Positions 12,201-24,500 of a stretch of DNA of 64,000 nt are shown piece by piece. Location: positions 434,001-498,000 of the forward strand of contig VFIW01000012.1 of assembly GCA_006386115.1 (NCBI GenBank). Direction: 5' to 3'. The DNA comes from Globisporangium splendens (taxonomy: Eukaryota; Oomycota; Peronosporomycetes; Pythiales; Pythiaceae). The position numbers were made by a program, and so were the translations under genes. Under the pieces are notes generated by a model. That model saw only the letters and a list, made by a program, of their open reading frames with translations, was not told the DNA's origin and did not search any database. The first letter of the stretch is position 1; each line of letters starts with the position of its first letter.

Positions 12201-13409
12201 CCTCTGGGAAGACTGTATCGACGAAAAACGGGCGGATCACCTGGAAGATCATTTTCGCTGCGTGATGCGTTCTCTCCTCCTGGACCATTGAACGCGCCAC
12301 CTGAAAACCATAAAATGTTTTTGATCTCGCGTGATTGGATGCAACAGTGGAGAGAATACATCCGAAACGTCGAGCAGCAATCTCCACCTTCGCTGACGTG
12401 CTCCGATCTGATCTGCGCGCACGGCAAACTGCTACTTCCACAAACGATCCTCTCTACTATCAAAGGATCATCAGTCAGTGCGTGCTCGGTGGAAGTGGAA
12501 TTTGTGAGCGAAGACGAGATGGTGCACCTCGGAGAGTTGTATGGCGTGCCTGAGTGCAGTTACTTCTACGGAGTAATGCAGTTGGATGGCCAGGTTGTAT
12601 GGAAGAGCTGTTCTCTTGCTGAGCTGGTCGGCAGCGGTCAAGATAGCGAGACTACCCAAGTTGCCGAGCAACTGGGAGACTGCTCTGTCGACAACGCTGC
12701 TACAAATGTGAACTGTCTCGAATGCGAACAGATCTCCGAAATTCAGCATCAAGATGAGCTGCAGAATTTCCACAACCGTGTCGTGAATGTGCATTTGCTG
12801 GCACCCGACCAAGCAGTGCCTGCAGAAGGGACGGTCTCAGTCGAAGCGAACAGCTCTAGTCGGCAGCGACGCTCGAAGCGCATACGTGGAGGCGCAGGTG
12901 GCGCCAGTTGGACCATTCTTGCAAACTCGGACGACTCGATTTACGTCTTGAAGACCAAGATTTACGAAGAAATTGATGCGTACCCGATCCGCCAACGGTT
13001 GTATTTCAAAGGAAACGTGCTCGAAGATCGATTGTCACTGAAAGAATGCGGGTACGTTGGTTCTTCCGTGCTGAACCTTATTCATTTGCACTCTGTCGTA
13101 CTTCGATTAATTCTCTCCTGCTTATTTATGGTGTTATGCAGCATCAAAGTCGGCGATGCGATCTTCATGCGGCTGTCGGAAGACATTCCCGATGAAACCT
13201 CGATTGGTGACGATGCCCTCGAGCGCGAAGTTGGCTTTGAGGATTCTGTGTTTCTGCGCCACAATTCCTCGAATGGTAGCAGTCACCACCACGCGGGAAT
13301 GGCGCTGGAAAGCAAAGTGTGGGTATGTCCTGCGTGCACGTACGTGAATGAAGATATTGATCAGGTCTGCGAGATGTGCACGACCGAGAAAACAATAGAA
13401 ATTGACTAG
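9257..13409 (+). CDS. Ubiquitin carboxyl-terminal hydrolase, USP48-like
   Basis: Five exons (9257-9913, 10034-10201, 10289-10513, 10581-13051, 13142-13409) encode 1262 aa. The USP cysteine box is LPCGLRNLGATCYLNSMLQ, with the catalytic Cys near residue 144. The His box is GKTTHAGHYTASV. Three DUSP-type segments follow (YWVDTDWLRSWI, PYLMSRAWIASYK, MFLISRDWMQQWREYI), then a C-terminal ubiquitin-like domain (IYVLKTKIYEEI to LYFKGNVLEDRLSLKECGI) and a RanBP2-type zinc finger (WVCPACTYVNEDIDQVCEMC). The order USP-DUSPs-UBL matches USP48; the terminal zinc finger is an addition. The N-terminus has a likely nuclear signal (RGKRKRE). An in-frame ATG at 9167 is an alternative start. The last intron (13052-13141) has no stop in frame, so intron retention would add 30 residues to the UBL domain. 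Confidence 0.93.
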
Positions 13410-13572
13410 GATGTCGTCGAATTCGAAACGATACTGACATGGAATAAAATGCTGTGAAGGGCAAAATCCAAGCGAGAATGCCAGCAGAATCGAGTAAAAG
13501 CACAAAGGTAAAGGCAAATTGCTTCATTATCTACAGATAGCACTGCGCCAGTGAGTTTTGGTGCATGACCAA

Positions 13573-15176
13573 CTACTTCTTGTGAGCTGCTCCGATCGCA
13601 TCGACCACATTCTTGTAGCCATCAGCAAGGAGGAGCGCTTCGAGCTCCTGCTTTGCACGCGGAACGGCCGTTGGGCCGTCGTACACCATGCACGAGTACA
13701 TTTGCACAAGCGTCGCGCCGGCGCGAATCTTCTCGTACGCGTCTTTTCCACTCGAGACGCCGCCGACGCCGATCAGTGGAATCATGCCCTTCGTCAGCTT
13801 GTACATGTCGGACAGGACTTGCGTGGACAGATCACGCACTGGTGCGCCGCTCAACCCTCCAGTCTCGATCTTATGCGAGCTACATACAGAAAATGATACA
13901 AGGTAAGAGCTTTCGTAAGCATTTCCACCAGTACTCTTGTCAATAGATGCAGTCACTTTACCTCTTCAGAGTATCAGGACGACTCAATGTGGTGTTGGAG
14001 ACAATGAGGCCGTCCAAGTCGAGCTCCACGGCAACGTCGGCAATGTCCTTCTTGTCGTCTTCAGTCAAATCTGGAGCGATCTTCACGAGCAGCGGGATCT
14101 TGCGGTTCTCCTTCGCTTCCACGTTGTTGCGAGCATCCAGGACACGCGTCAGCAGTTCCTGAAGCTGTTGCTTACCCTGCAAGGAGCGAAGACCCGGGGT
14201 GTTAGGCGACGACACGTTCACGACCAGATAGTCGGCGTACTTTCCCAGAGTGTACACGCCTTCGACGTAGTCAGCTGCTGCATCTTCAGTGGTCTTGTTC
14301 TTGCCAAGGTTGACACCAAGCACACCCGAACGGTGGAAGCGCTTGCTGAGCTCACGGGTGGCAATGTAGCTCTCCAGGCGCTTCGCAACAGCGTCCATGC
14401 CGGAGCTGTTGAAACCGTAGCGGTTGATGACGCCTCGGTCTTCAGTCAAGCGAAACACTCTTGGCTTCGGGTTTCCTGGCTAGAGACACATCACGTTTTG
14501 TGCATCACATTACATAGGGTTAGATCTACGTGTCCTGTACAAACAAAGCGTCGTATCCCTTACCTGCGGTTTTGGAGTCACGCTGCCAATCTCAACAAAA
14601 CCAAAGCCAATGTCCAACAGACCTTCCATAGCCTCAGCGTCCTTGTCGAACCCAGCGGCCATACCCAACGGGTTTGGGAACTCTTGACCGAACGCCTTGA
14701 CACTAAGCACTGGCGAATCCGTTCCGTGATCCTGACGAAGTAAGCGCAACAAATTACGTGTGAGAGTGCCAATCTCTACCCGTCACTTCAAGATGCGCCG
14801 TCCATATGGCAACAACAGAAATGACACGCACCCGTGGAATCAATCCGAGCGCCGCCGACTTGACCGCGATCACGTGCGCCGTCTCCGGATCGAACAAGCG
14901 CACGAACGGCATCAGCACTGGCTCGGACAGGTGTCGGATCACCCATTCGTGCGGCACGAACCCCTGGCTGATGGCGACGCCCGCGGCGCCAATGCCACCC
15001 GCGAGCGCCACCATCTCGGCGAACCGGAAGCCGCCCGACGACGACTTGGGCGACGAACTCTGAGTGCTGAAGCGCGCGGCGCCAGCGCACGCAGATCTCT
15101 TAGAAGCAAGAGATGAGGACGCGAGCGTCGCCTGGCGCTGGCTGTGGCGGAGCGTTCGGAGCACGCGCATGTTCAT
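13573..15176 (-). CDS. Dihydroorotate dehydrogenase, class 2 (mitochondrial)
   Basis: Four exons (15176-14832, 14731-14564, 14479-13962, 13879-13573) give 445 aa. The N-terminus is rich in Arg/Ser/Ala ([20 protein letters not shown]), a likely mitochondrial presequence. A hydrophobic helix ([18 protein letters not shown]) follows, as in membrane-anchored class 2 enzymes. The catalytic barrel shows [84 protein letters not shown] and [20 protein letters not shown], which covers the FMN and quinone-coupled active site with Ser as base. The enzyme oxidises dihydroorotate to orotate in pyrimidine synthesis and passes electrons to ubiquinone. It ends tail-to-tail with the USP48-like gene, 163 bases apart. 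Confidence 0.96.
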
Positions 15177-15567
15177 TTTCGGCAGTCGATTGGCTCGGAA
15201 ATGTGGTGCAGCTTCGATGTGCGGAGGAGCTCACTCGAAGTGGCAATCGATCTTAATTGTAGACCGTCTACTTCTCAGCTTTATACAGAGTGATGCAAGA
15301 GTCACTAAAGTGAAGTGGTGGCTGGTCTGACTTGTATGCTAATAGAGAGGGTATGCAAGAGCAGAGAATCGATTGACTGGTCTTATATGCAAATACTGAG
15401 GTTGTGGCTCGATGACAGAGAGCCATTTGGCTTACATGATGAGCATGCCAATAGAGAGGGCATGAGTTCATAAAGGTTTATGCGATAACGGAGGATCCAC
15501 AACCTCGAGTGCTGGTTTCCAATTTGCCTGTTGGGGGAAAAAGCGTGAGGACGCGGCAAAAGTGAAA
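15177..15567. promoter_or_regulatory. Divergent promoter region, DHODH/HDAC, with repeated ATGCNAAT elements
   Basis: The two genes start 391 bases apart on opposite strands. Within 15330-15465 there are three related elements: ATGCTAATAGAGAGGG (15336-15351), ATGCAAATACTGAGG (about 15388) and ATGCCAATAGAGAGGG (15445-15460). The first and last are flanked on the right by GTATG and GCATG, so each is partly palindromic. A role in shared regulation is an inference. Confidence 0.45.
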
Positions 15568-17743
15568 ATGGCGAGCGTGTCCAAGAAGCGCGTGTCGTAC
15601 TTCTACCATCGTACGTAGCTCTCTCCCCCCATCGCTATCTGTTCGCCTGTTGTGTGTTTATACTCTGTGCGCATGCGCATCTACTGTAAAGCACTCGCGT
15701 GCAGGAGCACATTGCGATAGGATCTGGAGAGACTGACAGACCTCTGATGTGTGTATTTGCTCGTGTTTTGGATGCATGCGGCAGCTGATGAGGGTCATTT
15801 CTACTATGGTCCGGGCCATCCGATGAAACCGCATCGTCTCAAACTGGCACACCACTTGGTCGTCAACTACGACCTCTACCGCAAGATGGATGTCTTTGTA
15901 AGTTCAATGGTTGGTTTGCCTTGCTTTCCAGTGTAGCCGTGTCCTGACTGGATGCCTGTTGGTGTTGCGTGCAATTCCGTGCTTACTGCTTTGGTAGGAG
16001 CCGCACTGGGCGTCTGCAGAGGAGATCAAAGCGTTCCACGCATCCGAGTATATCGACTTTTTGCAGCGCGTGAACCCCGTGAATCAAAAGGATTTGGGCG
16101 TCGACCTGCAGAAATGTAAGCGATTGATGGAGACAATTGTGGACATTGTTAGGAGTTAGCAAGCGGCTAATGTTTCCTTATGCGCGTGATTTTGTTTTAA
16201 ATAGTCAACCTTGGGGAGCTGACAGATTGCCCAGTCTTCGATGGCATCTTCAATTTCTGCCAAATCTATTCGGGAGGCACCCTCGGTACGAGATGAAGGT
16301 CTGATTGACTTACTATGCCACATGACAACCACTAACCAACGCACTTCATATGGGTGACAGATGCGGCGACGCGACTCAACCATGGTCTGTGTGACATCGC
16401 GATCAACTGGGCCGGCGGCTTGCACCACGCAAAGAAATCCGAAGGTTCGGGGTTCTGCTACGTGAACGACATCGTGCTCGGCATCTTGGAGCTGCTCAAG
16501 TACCACCCGCGTGTGCTGTACATTGATATTGATGTCCATCACGGAGACGGCGTGGAGGAAGCGTTCTACGTCACGGATCGTGTGATGACTGTCTCGTTTC
16601 ACAAGTATGGAGACTTCTTCCCTGGCACTGGTGATATCAAGGTACGCACGACGAGCGTGCTGTCTGAGGAGTGATTTGTGAACATGGAAGGAAATGCCCT
16701 CTAACCTTCTTGTCGATTTTTGTTTTTTGTTTTTTGTTTTTTGTTTTATCCATTTTAGGACATTGGTGCGAAGAATGGAAAGTACTATGCGGTGAACTTC
16801 CCATTGTTGAGCGGCATTGACGACGAAAGTTACGAAAGTGTGTTCAAGCCTGTGATTCAAAAAGTGATGGAGACTTTTTGCCCCGCTGCCGTCGTGCTTC
16901 AATGCGGTGCCGACTCCTTGACTGGAGACCGATTGGGGTGCTTCAATGTCACCACAAAAGGTGCGAAATGGACAGAAGTGACATTGATTCTGTTCATAAA
17001 CTCAACACTCACACCTGCGTATTTGTTGATGTATCGCTCTAGGTCATGGTGAATGTGTCCGCTTTGTGAAAAGCTTTGGTCTTCCAACGCTGGTTCTTGG
17101 TGGTGGTGGCTACACGATTCGAAATGTGTCTAGAGCATGGGCGTACGAAACGTCTGTGCTCTTGGATGAAGAAGTGTCGAACAACATCCCGTACAATGAT
17201 TATTTCGAGTACTACGCGCCAAATTTTAAGCTCCACCTTGAGCCAGATCCAGATCTTGAGAATGCGAACTCGAAGGAATACCTGGAGGAGTACAAGTACG
17301 TTTCCACGATGTGTGCTCAATCCCCCTGCTGGCTCCAAATGGTTGACAATGTTGTTTCTTTCTTGTGCCTGTAGGATCAAGATTTTCGAAAACCTCCGCA
17401 CTCTTACCGGGGCTCCCAGTGTGCAAATGAACGAAGTCCCGCCAAGTTTCATGATTCGAGAAGAAGACGAAGACGCGATGGATCCCGACTCGCGAACAGA
17501 TAACGACGGCAAACGACAGCACGATGCTGAATTTTATAGAGACGACAAGGTAAGCTGATGTCAGCTTTCTGAGAAAGTCACCAAAACCCAACTCCTGTTT
17601 GGCTGACAAACATCCAATCAATTGTCAACTGTTTGCAGGATCAACGTGGCAACGACGACGAGAACGGGGTCGAGGATGATGGAGATGACGATACAGCCGC
17701 CGCGAAAGCAGCACCAGCTGTGGTTCCTATGGATGTGGACTAG
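15568..17743 (+). CDS. Class I (RPD3/HDA1-2-type) histone deacetylase
   Basis: Nine exons (15568-15610, 15785-15897, 15998-16115, 16205-16285, 16361-16641, 16759-16960, 17043-17295, 17375-17549, 17639-17743) encode 456 aa. The Zn-dependent deacetylase domain is complete: [20 protein letters not shown] at the N-terminus, [20 protein letters not shown] with the His-His charge-relay pair, [18 protein letters not shown] with the zinc-binding Dx[28 protein letters not shown], and [19 protein letters not shown] with the transition-state Tyr region. Length and order match yeast Rpd3 and human HDAC1/2. The C-terminal tail is acidic and ends in PMDVD. It removes acetyl groups from histone tails in Sin3/NuRD-type complexes. 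Intron 5 contains a T6G repeat just before its acceptor. It ends tail-to-tail with the SWC5-like gene. Confidence 0.97.
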
Positions 17744-17879
17744 GATACACGGTATTTTCATGCACATAAGTAAGCAGGTAAACCGCCAGACATGGTTGAA
17801 TGTGGGAGATAACGAGTTTGGACTTCGAGGCGCATGCGATAAATATCCTTCATCCTGTGTGTTCTGTCCACCTTCGAGC

Positions 17880-18847
17880 TTATGGCTCCTGTTGAAGTGC
17901 TCGCTTCTTGTCGCGCTCCGCTTTCTCAATCTCAAACTGTTTGAGGTCCACGCGCTGCAAGAACTCCTGTTTCTCGATGTACCCGTCTTTCGTGTACTGA
18001 TGCAGCTCTTCTTCGATACCCTCGACTTCTTTGAATTTGTCCCAGTCCATCGACGTTTTCTCCATCGTGGACACCTTTTTTGGCGCATCCAGCGACGCGA
18101 GCACTTGGTCGATGCCCTTAGCGCTTGCCTTGGCGGCAGGATTCACAGTCTTGGAGACACTGCACAGCCATGAGAGCACATAAAGTTGTGAGCACTTTGC
18201 CATGATCTCCATAAATATGCTGCTTACATAATGTAATGCACCTGTACTCGACACCAGCGAATTTGACGACCTGGTCCACTTGCTCGCTCTTAGCGGCAGC
18301 GTCAATCAGCCCCTGGCGGCTCTTCTTCACGTCGATGCTGAGCACAGGGATCTGGAATTCGTGCAATTTTCTCTTTTTCGACGGCTTGGACTGGTTTTTG
18401 CTCGTGAGGCTTTTCAGATACTGCAACCACAATGATTATACAGTTGGAAAAACAAAAACAAAAACAAAAACAAAAACAAAAACGAACACCAGCATGATGA
18501 GCACATTGCAACGCACGCATTGTCTCTCGCACCTTTGCGGTCTTGTCTGCTGCCTTCTGGGAAACGCTGGTCGATGCGTTGATGTCCGCCCACATGCTGC
18601 TCACTTTCGCGTCCTCTTTCACGCTTGTCTGGTGTGCAGCGTCTTTCTGTGCGACTTCGCCAGCGTCGACGATCTCTTCGTCATTGCGATTGCCTGTGCA
18701 AATAACAAACACGATTGTGGACAGCGATGACAGATACATGCGGCCATTAACACACACTCCGCGATGCTCTCTATATCACGGACACACGCCGTTAGCGCTC
18801 TATTCACCTTCTGGCACGTAGTCTTCATCGTCGTCCGAAGAGCTCAT
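17880..18847 (-). CDS. SWC5/BCNT (CFDP1) chromatin-remodelling subunit
   Basis: Four exons begin at the ATG at 18847 (MSSSDDDEDYVPEG) and end at the stop at 17880. The N-terminus is acidic, followed by a Lys-rich centre (NQSKPSKKRKLHEF). The C-terminal 80 residues are the BCNT domain: VSTMEKTSMDWDKFKEVEG, then EELHQYTKDGYIEKQEFLQR and VDLKQFEIEKAERDKKR. This domain binds the SWR1/SRCAP machinery, which deposits histone H2A.Z. The intron after the second exon carries a T5G repeat (18448-18484 on the plus strand). Confidence 0.9.
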
Positions 18848-19023
18848 TTTCGGCAGCGATTGGAGCTCAGAAAGTGTTGTCTTGCCAACCAAGTGTCAGT
18901 CGCACGTTGAGCCCTTTTACAAGCATATATTCTCTATTCTTATATTGAATTTGTTGGAATTGAAACCCTATTCAAGGATTTATAGTTTTATGGAATGCAC
19001 AAATCAATAATCGAGATGCAAAG

Positions 19024-19769
19024 TCAGTTTTTGCTGTTGAAGCAGATGATCACTCCAAGGAGGATCAACATCACACCCGAATACGTCCCTATAGGCACAT
19101 ATCCACGCGATTCGTAAGCCCCACATCACATTTCTAAAGTACTTAGCACAAAAAAGAAAAGCAAGCAAAGGCACGTACACACTGGTCGCTTCGGTTTCTC
19201 GCCCAAAAGCCGACTGGTGATCGCTGTGAACACAAACGTGAGCGAGTTGCAAATTGGCACCGCATTCGAGATTTCTGTCATATTTTGCGAGAATAATGCA
19301 GCAATTGTCAGTACACAGCAACACACGACGAGGTACGACCCAATAGACATGACGGCCATCTTCTTACCTGCTGATCCGAGGAGGTGCACGTAGGCGATCG
19401 ATCCGCTTTGGTTTAATGCAAACGGGACCACGAACTGTTGAAAAGAGACGCCACGAGACGCGAGCAATACGAAATTCCCTTAAGGTCTGTAAAAGCAATC
19501 TCAGGCAATCGAAACTGTACTATACCCGCCAGTTTTTGACCCAGTGGACGAGTTGACACACGAATTCAGCGAGCGAGTTGTCTTTCCGTGCGTACGTCAG
19601 GTCCTCCGCGCTTCCTACAGCAGCAGGCACATGTGAATAAATGGACACCAGCAAGACACAGCAACCAGAAGGGATTTTGCTCACCTCGCTTGATGAGCGG
19701 GTTCGTGCATCCCCAGAGCGCGCCAACGAAGAGAAAAGAGAGGAACGTGCTGCCAACTGCCGTCGCCAT
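19024..19769 (-). CDS. TMEM234-like small multi-spanning membrane protein
   Basis: About five short exons from the ATG at 19769 (MATAVGSTFLSFLFVGALWG) to the stop at 19024-19026. The first helix carries the signature ALWGCTNPLIKRG. A hydrophilic loop follows, then VVPFALNQSGSIAYVHLLG, then SNAVPICNSLTFVFTAITSR, then GVMLILLGVIICFN at the end. These match the four-helix TMEM234 family (DMT/EamA-related), including the NQ(C/S)GS and AVPICNSL motifs. Function in the family is poorly known. Splice sites in the two 3' introns are chosen to keep these motifs in frame and may be a few bases off. Confidence 0.82.
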
Positions 19770-20124
19770 TTTGCCTTTTTCGCCTTGACACACAAGCTGC
19801 GCTTGCCGATTTTCATCCTCTAGAAGAACACTGTATGACTTTGAACAAATAGCATACGGTACTTGAAACACAGATATGCATTTGTCACAAACGACGCCGT
19901 TAGTGTCCAAATTGGACGCGACACTGAAATTGGGAGAAGGAGGGCGAAACATACAATATTTGTGTACTTGAGAATAACTTGGAGAAAAACATGACACCAG
20001 GAGCACACGCCTTCGTGTGGGCTGCAAAAAGCAATATGCACGCCAAAAAAATAGAAAAAGGAAGGACTCTGCACATGGGAGCGATCGTGGACGCCTTGCA
20101 GCCGCTGCTCACATCTCACTCCCC

Positions 20125-20571
20125 CTACACGCATGCAAACTGGAACTCGCCATCGTCAAAGGGCGTCCAGCCGTACTTGATGTCGCTGGATGCCACTGAG
20201 GTGCTTCCTGCGCTCGAATTCGCAAAGAACAGCGAGCCGAGTAACTGGGGGAGTGCGTAATTCCCTGACGGTGCCTCGAAGGTGTGAGGCTCTTGGTTAT
20301 ATTCGCTGCTCATGTCGGCATCGATGATCGCATTGAACTCTTCGATGCTTTTCGCCACGCTGAAGCTTCCACGCTGAAGATCGCCGAAGCTTCGTGGCGA
20401 GTACGGAGAATGGAACCCAAAGGCTGTCGCATCAACTCCGGACGGAGAGCAAGGTGCGCTCGCAGCGTTGATCAGGGTTTTGGCAGCTGGGAACGCTTCC
20501 ATGGCGTTGTCGTCTTCGCCATTGAGGAGCGCTGGGTCGACAGCAAGCCAGTCTGCGCACGAGTAGAGCAT
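20125..20571 (-). CDS. Hypothetical protein, 148 aa
   Basis: A single open frame from the ATG at 20571 (MLYSCADWLAVDPALLNGED) to the stop at 20125. It is acidic, rich in Ser, Ala and Pro, and contains SPYSPRSFGDLQRGSFSVAK and EEFNAIIDADMSSEY. No known domain is recognised. The open frame continues upstream to 20712 with a less protein-like sequence, so more 5' coding sequence cannot be excluded. Composition is more like a real disordered protein than a shadow frame, because the opposite strand offers only shorter frames. Confidence 0.45.
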   Translation of the reverse strand: MLYSCADWLAVDPALLNGEDDNAMEAFPAAKTLINAASAPCSPSGVDATAFGFHSPYSPRSFGDLQRGSFSVAKSIEEFNAIIDADMSSEYNQEPHTFEAPSGNYALPQLLGSLFFANSSAGSTSVASSDIKYGWTPFDDGEFQFACV

Positions 20572-21568
20572 GACTCTGTTTCGTTGGCGCATGTGAGGAA
20601 CGGACGAAAGGAGAATGACTGCGAGCCAGGAGGTTCGTTGTAGTCGCGCCTGATCTTTTTCGTAAATGACTAGGTCTCTTTGCACATGTTCGTCTCCTTC
20701 TACTCCCTTCATCCGTCTTCATCTCTGGTCCCTCCTTTGTCTTGGTCACTTTCAAGATGGGTCGCAGCACCAAGATCGCGCATGCATGATGGCGTTGGCC
20801 TCGTATTCGATGGCATCTTGCTCCGAAGCAGCACGTTGTGACCTTTGCAAAGAGACTTGGCGCCTTATCAACGAGATCATTTTATGCTTTTGTGCAAAAT
20901 TCAGCACCTCCGAGTCACGGAAAAGATACCACGGACCTCAGGAAGCAGCAGATAAAAATCGATGGAAAAAGAAGTGTGCAAACTACGTTCGGCAGTTGCA
21001 AACAGCACGTTGAAGCACAGTGCCTCAAAAGATCTCAATGCGAGAAAGAACGGTCGCACGTAGGATTTGAGAGCAGACAGAGGCTTGAATGAGGTCCACC
21101 CTGCTGATGTGATCTTTCGTGGCTGGAAAAACACGAACGCCATGTTTGGTGGCACAGACACATATTAGCTTTGCAAATGCAGTGTAATGCGTTGCCTGCA
21201 AATCTTGAGCAAATATGTAGTGACAGCAGTTGCAAAAATCACCGGAACAGGTGCCGTTCTTCAGCTTGTGCTTGTTTAGGGTGTACCATTTCAGAATAGG
21301 CTTTATTGTTGATCTATGTGGCTTACATTAAACAGTAGACAATATGATGTGGGCTACGCTAATGGAGGGAGTTGAAGTGAAACGCCATTTTTGGCACGAA
21401 AATGTGGAACGAGTGTGGAAAGCGCATACATGTGGCGGTACGTCGCGAAAATGCCCGCATGTTATGTGTGTATGTGCATATCCGTCCCTATTAATGCGCG
21501 CTCGACTGACTCGCTAGCTTCTCTTGCTTTCGATATAGTGACGCTCTCTCTTCGGACACCCTTCTGTG
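20572..21568. other. Intergenic region
   Basis: About 1 kb with no supported gene, AT-richer than the surrounding coding DNA. It must contain the promoters of the hypothetical gene on its left and of WW-ankyrin locus 1 on its right. I see no repeat or RNA structure in it. Confidence 0.4.
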
Positions 21569-24500
21569 ATGAATGCTGCGGCGGATTGGACACCAGCATC
21601 GCCACAAGCAACAGTTGGCGCTTCAAAATGGGAAGTATACACCGATGAGTATGGGAACATATACTTCTACAACACGACCACTGACGAGTCGGTATGGGAG
21701 CTGCCTCCCGAAGGAGAAGACGATGACAAAGCAAACACTTCAATAGACGGCGACGCTGGTGAAAGCGATGCGTCTGCCTCGAGACTGTCTAACGGAATGA
21801 CAACCTTGACGCATGCAAGTACCTTCTGATGGTGGACGGAATGTCCGAGATGTGCCTCAACGAGCCAAATGCCTTTGGGCACACTCCGCTGTTATATGCG
21901 TCGAGCAGTGGCAAACTGCCGCTCGTCAAATGGCTGATTTCGAATGGAACAGACATTGACACTGATTACAGCGATCATCGCGACATTGCACCACGTGAGA
22001 GCGATCACGGGATATTTACGCCGCTCCAGATCGCGTGCTTTAAGGGCCATGAAGACGTTGTGAATTTCCTGGTGGAATGCAACGCGGAGCTTTCAGGGAC
22101 TCGTCGAAATGGCAAGACACCACTTCATTTTGCGAGCTCCCAAAATCACAAGGGCATTGTGAAGATCCTGTTAGATGCTGGCGCTGATGCTCGTGCATGC
22201 GGTGATCAGGACAAAACACCCATCGATGTCGCTGATGCAGCGGTGCTAGCAATCCTCCTCCCCGACGAGCATGGCTCGGCTTCAGGAGAAAATGATGGTG
22301 ACGAGATTGAAGCTGCTGTTGAGGACGATAGTGACGACGATGATGAACATGAGAGCGGAGAAAGAAGAAGCGCGCTGGAGTGTGTGAAAAGTGCCTTTGG
22401 GAATGATGTCAGTCGTGGTTTCCGAAGCAAAACGTGGAAATCTCGTGTCAACGCGACCAATGAGACTAGCCTGAGCTTCCAAAGCGTCACGAATGGGAAA
22501 GCTGCTATAAAACTGTTTGATGGAGCGTGCAAGATGACGGTCGTGGGATTTCAGGACGCAGTTCCTCAAGTTGTCTCCTGCTGCTGTAATTCGCTGCTAA
22601 AAGCAGCATTTAATGCTGCGATGAGCGAAAAAGAGTTCCACATGTCACAATTCCACCGCGATCGTCCCGTGATTCATGATATCGCAAACGCTCTACTGAA
22701 TAGAGGCGCCGGTTCGAACGAAAAAGATTCAAGCGAGGCTGTTGCGTCGTTACTTTTTTCTGATCTCCAAGAGCATGGATCTCACGCGGTACCTGACCGC
22801 TCAAATCTCGCAAATCATGTTGTCCTCTGCGACCGCGTATGCGGTAGTGTCTCCGTCAAAAATATCCGATGGTTCTGCAACCTCGTCCGCGACCGCGAGT
22901 GTGTCTTGGCGCCATCAGTTGGTTTCAATCAAGATTTTGGACACAATCGCGAGCAAGTATCGCTTGGATCAATCATCTAGTGGTCTCAACTTCCCTGATA
23001 CGCTCAAAATCAGTATGGCTGCGTTAGAGAACTCAAGTGTCCATGTTCGAAGCGCTGCAGTCGATTTGCTGGCGCAGTGCTTGCTGATCCGCCGCGAGCA
23101 ATCAGGTACGCTCTAGTACTATCTCGCACTTCTATTTCCTCTTTGACGACAATGATTGCTTATTCACTAATGCGTGCGTTAATTCCTAGAGACGAGAGGA
23201 ACAGTCGACGAAATCTATGAGCAAATGAAAAGCTGGAGCGAATCGATATTCAAGCAACAAAACCAGCCTCTGAAGCCATCGATCCAAGCAAAAATCAACA
23301 ACGGACTCAAGAATGCCCTTCAAACTAGCAAGCGCTTAAGCAATTTGTCCTCAGCAGAAGGCGAACAAGATTGGGTGGCACAGAAAAGCGCAACTAACGC
23401 AATATTTGATGCGTCGGCTGCTGGTATGTCTTCTCCTTCTAAGAGTGCACAAAAGGAAGACGATTCGCCGTACGCAGAGCCAATCCAAGAGCAGCGCAAG
23501 GACGATGCAGCGGATGTGCTTGCGTGCTTGGGTGAAAAAGTAGCGCGTTGCTTGTTCTCCAATGCGTGGACACCGCGAGTTGAAGCCTTGAGATTTTTGC
23601 AAAACCAAGTTGACACTCGGCAGCTTTCATTTGACTCCAAAGCACTCTCGAAGCAACGAAATCTGCTACAATTCAGCGCTGCGCAGGCGTCGACAAGTTA
23701 ATGGACATGTTTTTGAGCTCTCCGCGAAATCCAGCATTCAAGGGCGCTCGGAAGATCTCTTGTCTGCTGTCGAAACAGCTTCTAGTAGACACGACCCCCA
23801 TTGTTTGCCTCGCTGCGTTCGATCTGCTCCAGTTTCTTGTCGATCCTCCTGGAAGTGGTGGCGAGTATGCGATTCCATGGGGAGAATGGGGCATGCACTT
23901 GACCCTGGGTTTGACGATTCGCAGCGTTATCCAGCAAACTGCGAATGAAAATGTGCGTGTTCGAGCGAGAGCGAAATCTCTGCTTCACAGCGTCGCGCTC
24001 AAAAATTCTGCGGGGAAAAGTGCCGTCTGCAATGCGCTACTGAGTGCACCGGAGCAAATCGACACGACAAATGAAATGTCCAAGCGTGCGAGAAAAATTG
24101 CGACCACTAAGCTTCGATGGCAAGTGATGCTACGACTCGAATTACTCTGACTTCCTAACTAGTAATACCACCGCTAGTCGACCAGAAGCAGACACAACCT
24201 CAAATGCAAGACGAAAATCCACAAGCGGAGGATTGTCTTCACGGTCTTCAGGCGACTCGTTGGGTGTAGAAAACGTCGTACCATTTCTTGGATCGTGCGC
24301 GACGCATCCGAACACTTTAGTCCGCTCTGCACCCCGCAAGGTCATGAGCTTTTTGAGGGAGACGCGCGGGGAAGAAGTCACGACTTTCATCCAAGACAGC
24401 TGCTCGGCTGCGTTGCAACGACGTCTTCATACGCTGCTCCAGAATGACGACGACGGCGACGGAAATAATGCTGACCATTTCAATGCCGATGATGCGACTT

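Noticed and set aside
46..18847. Idea of a functional chromatin gene cluster (PWWP fusion, HDAC, SWC5-like, USP48-like)
   Set aside because: Unrelated housekeeping genes lie between them, orientations are mixed, and eukaryotic gene order of this kind is usually coincidental.
21760..21817. Intron to explain the first frame change in WW-ankyrin locus 1 (GTGAAA to CAAG with a CTAAC branch-like site)
   Set aside because: The exon phases on the two sides do not match, so this splice would not restore the ankyrin frame.
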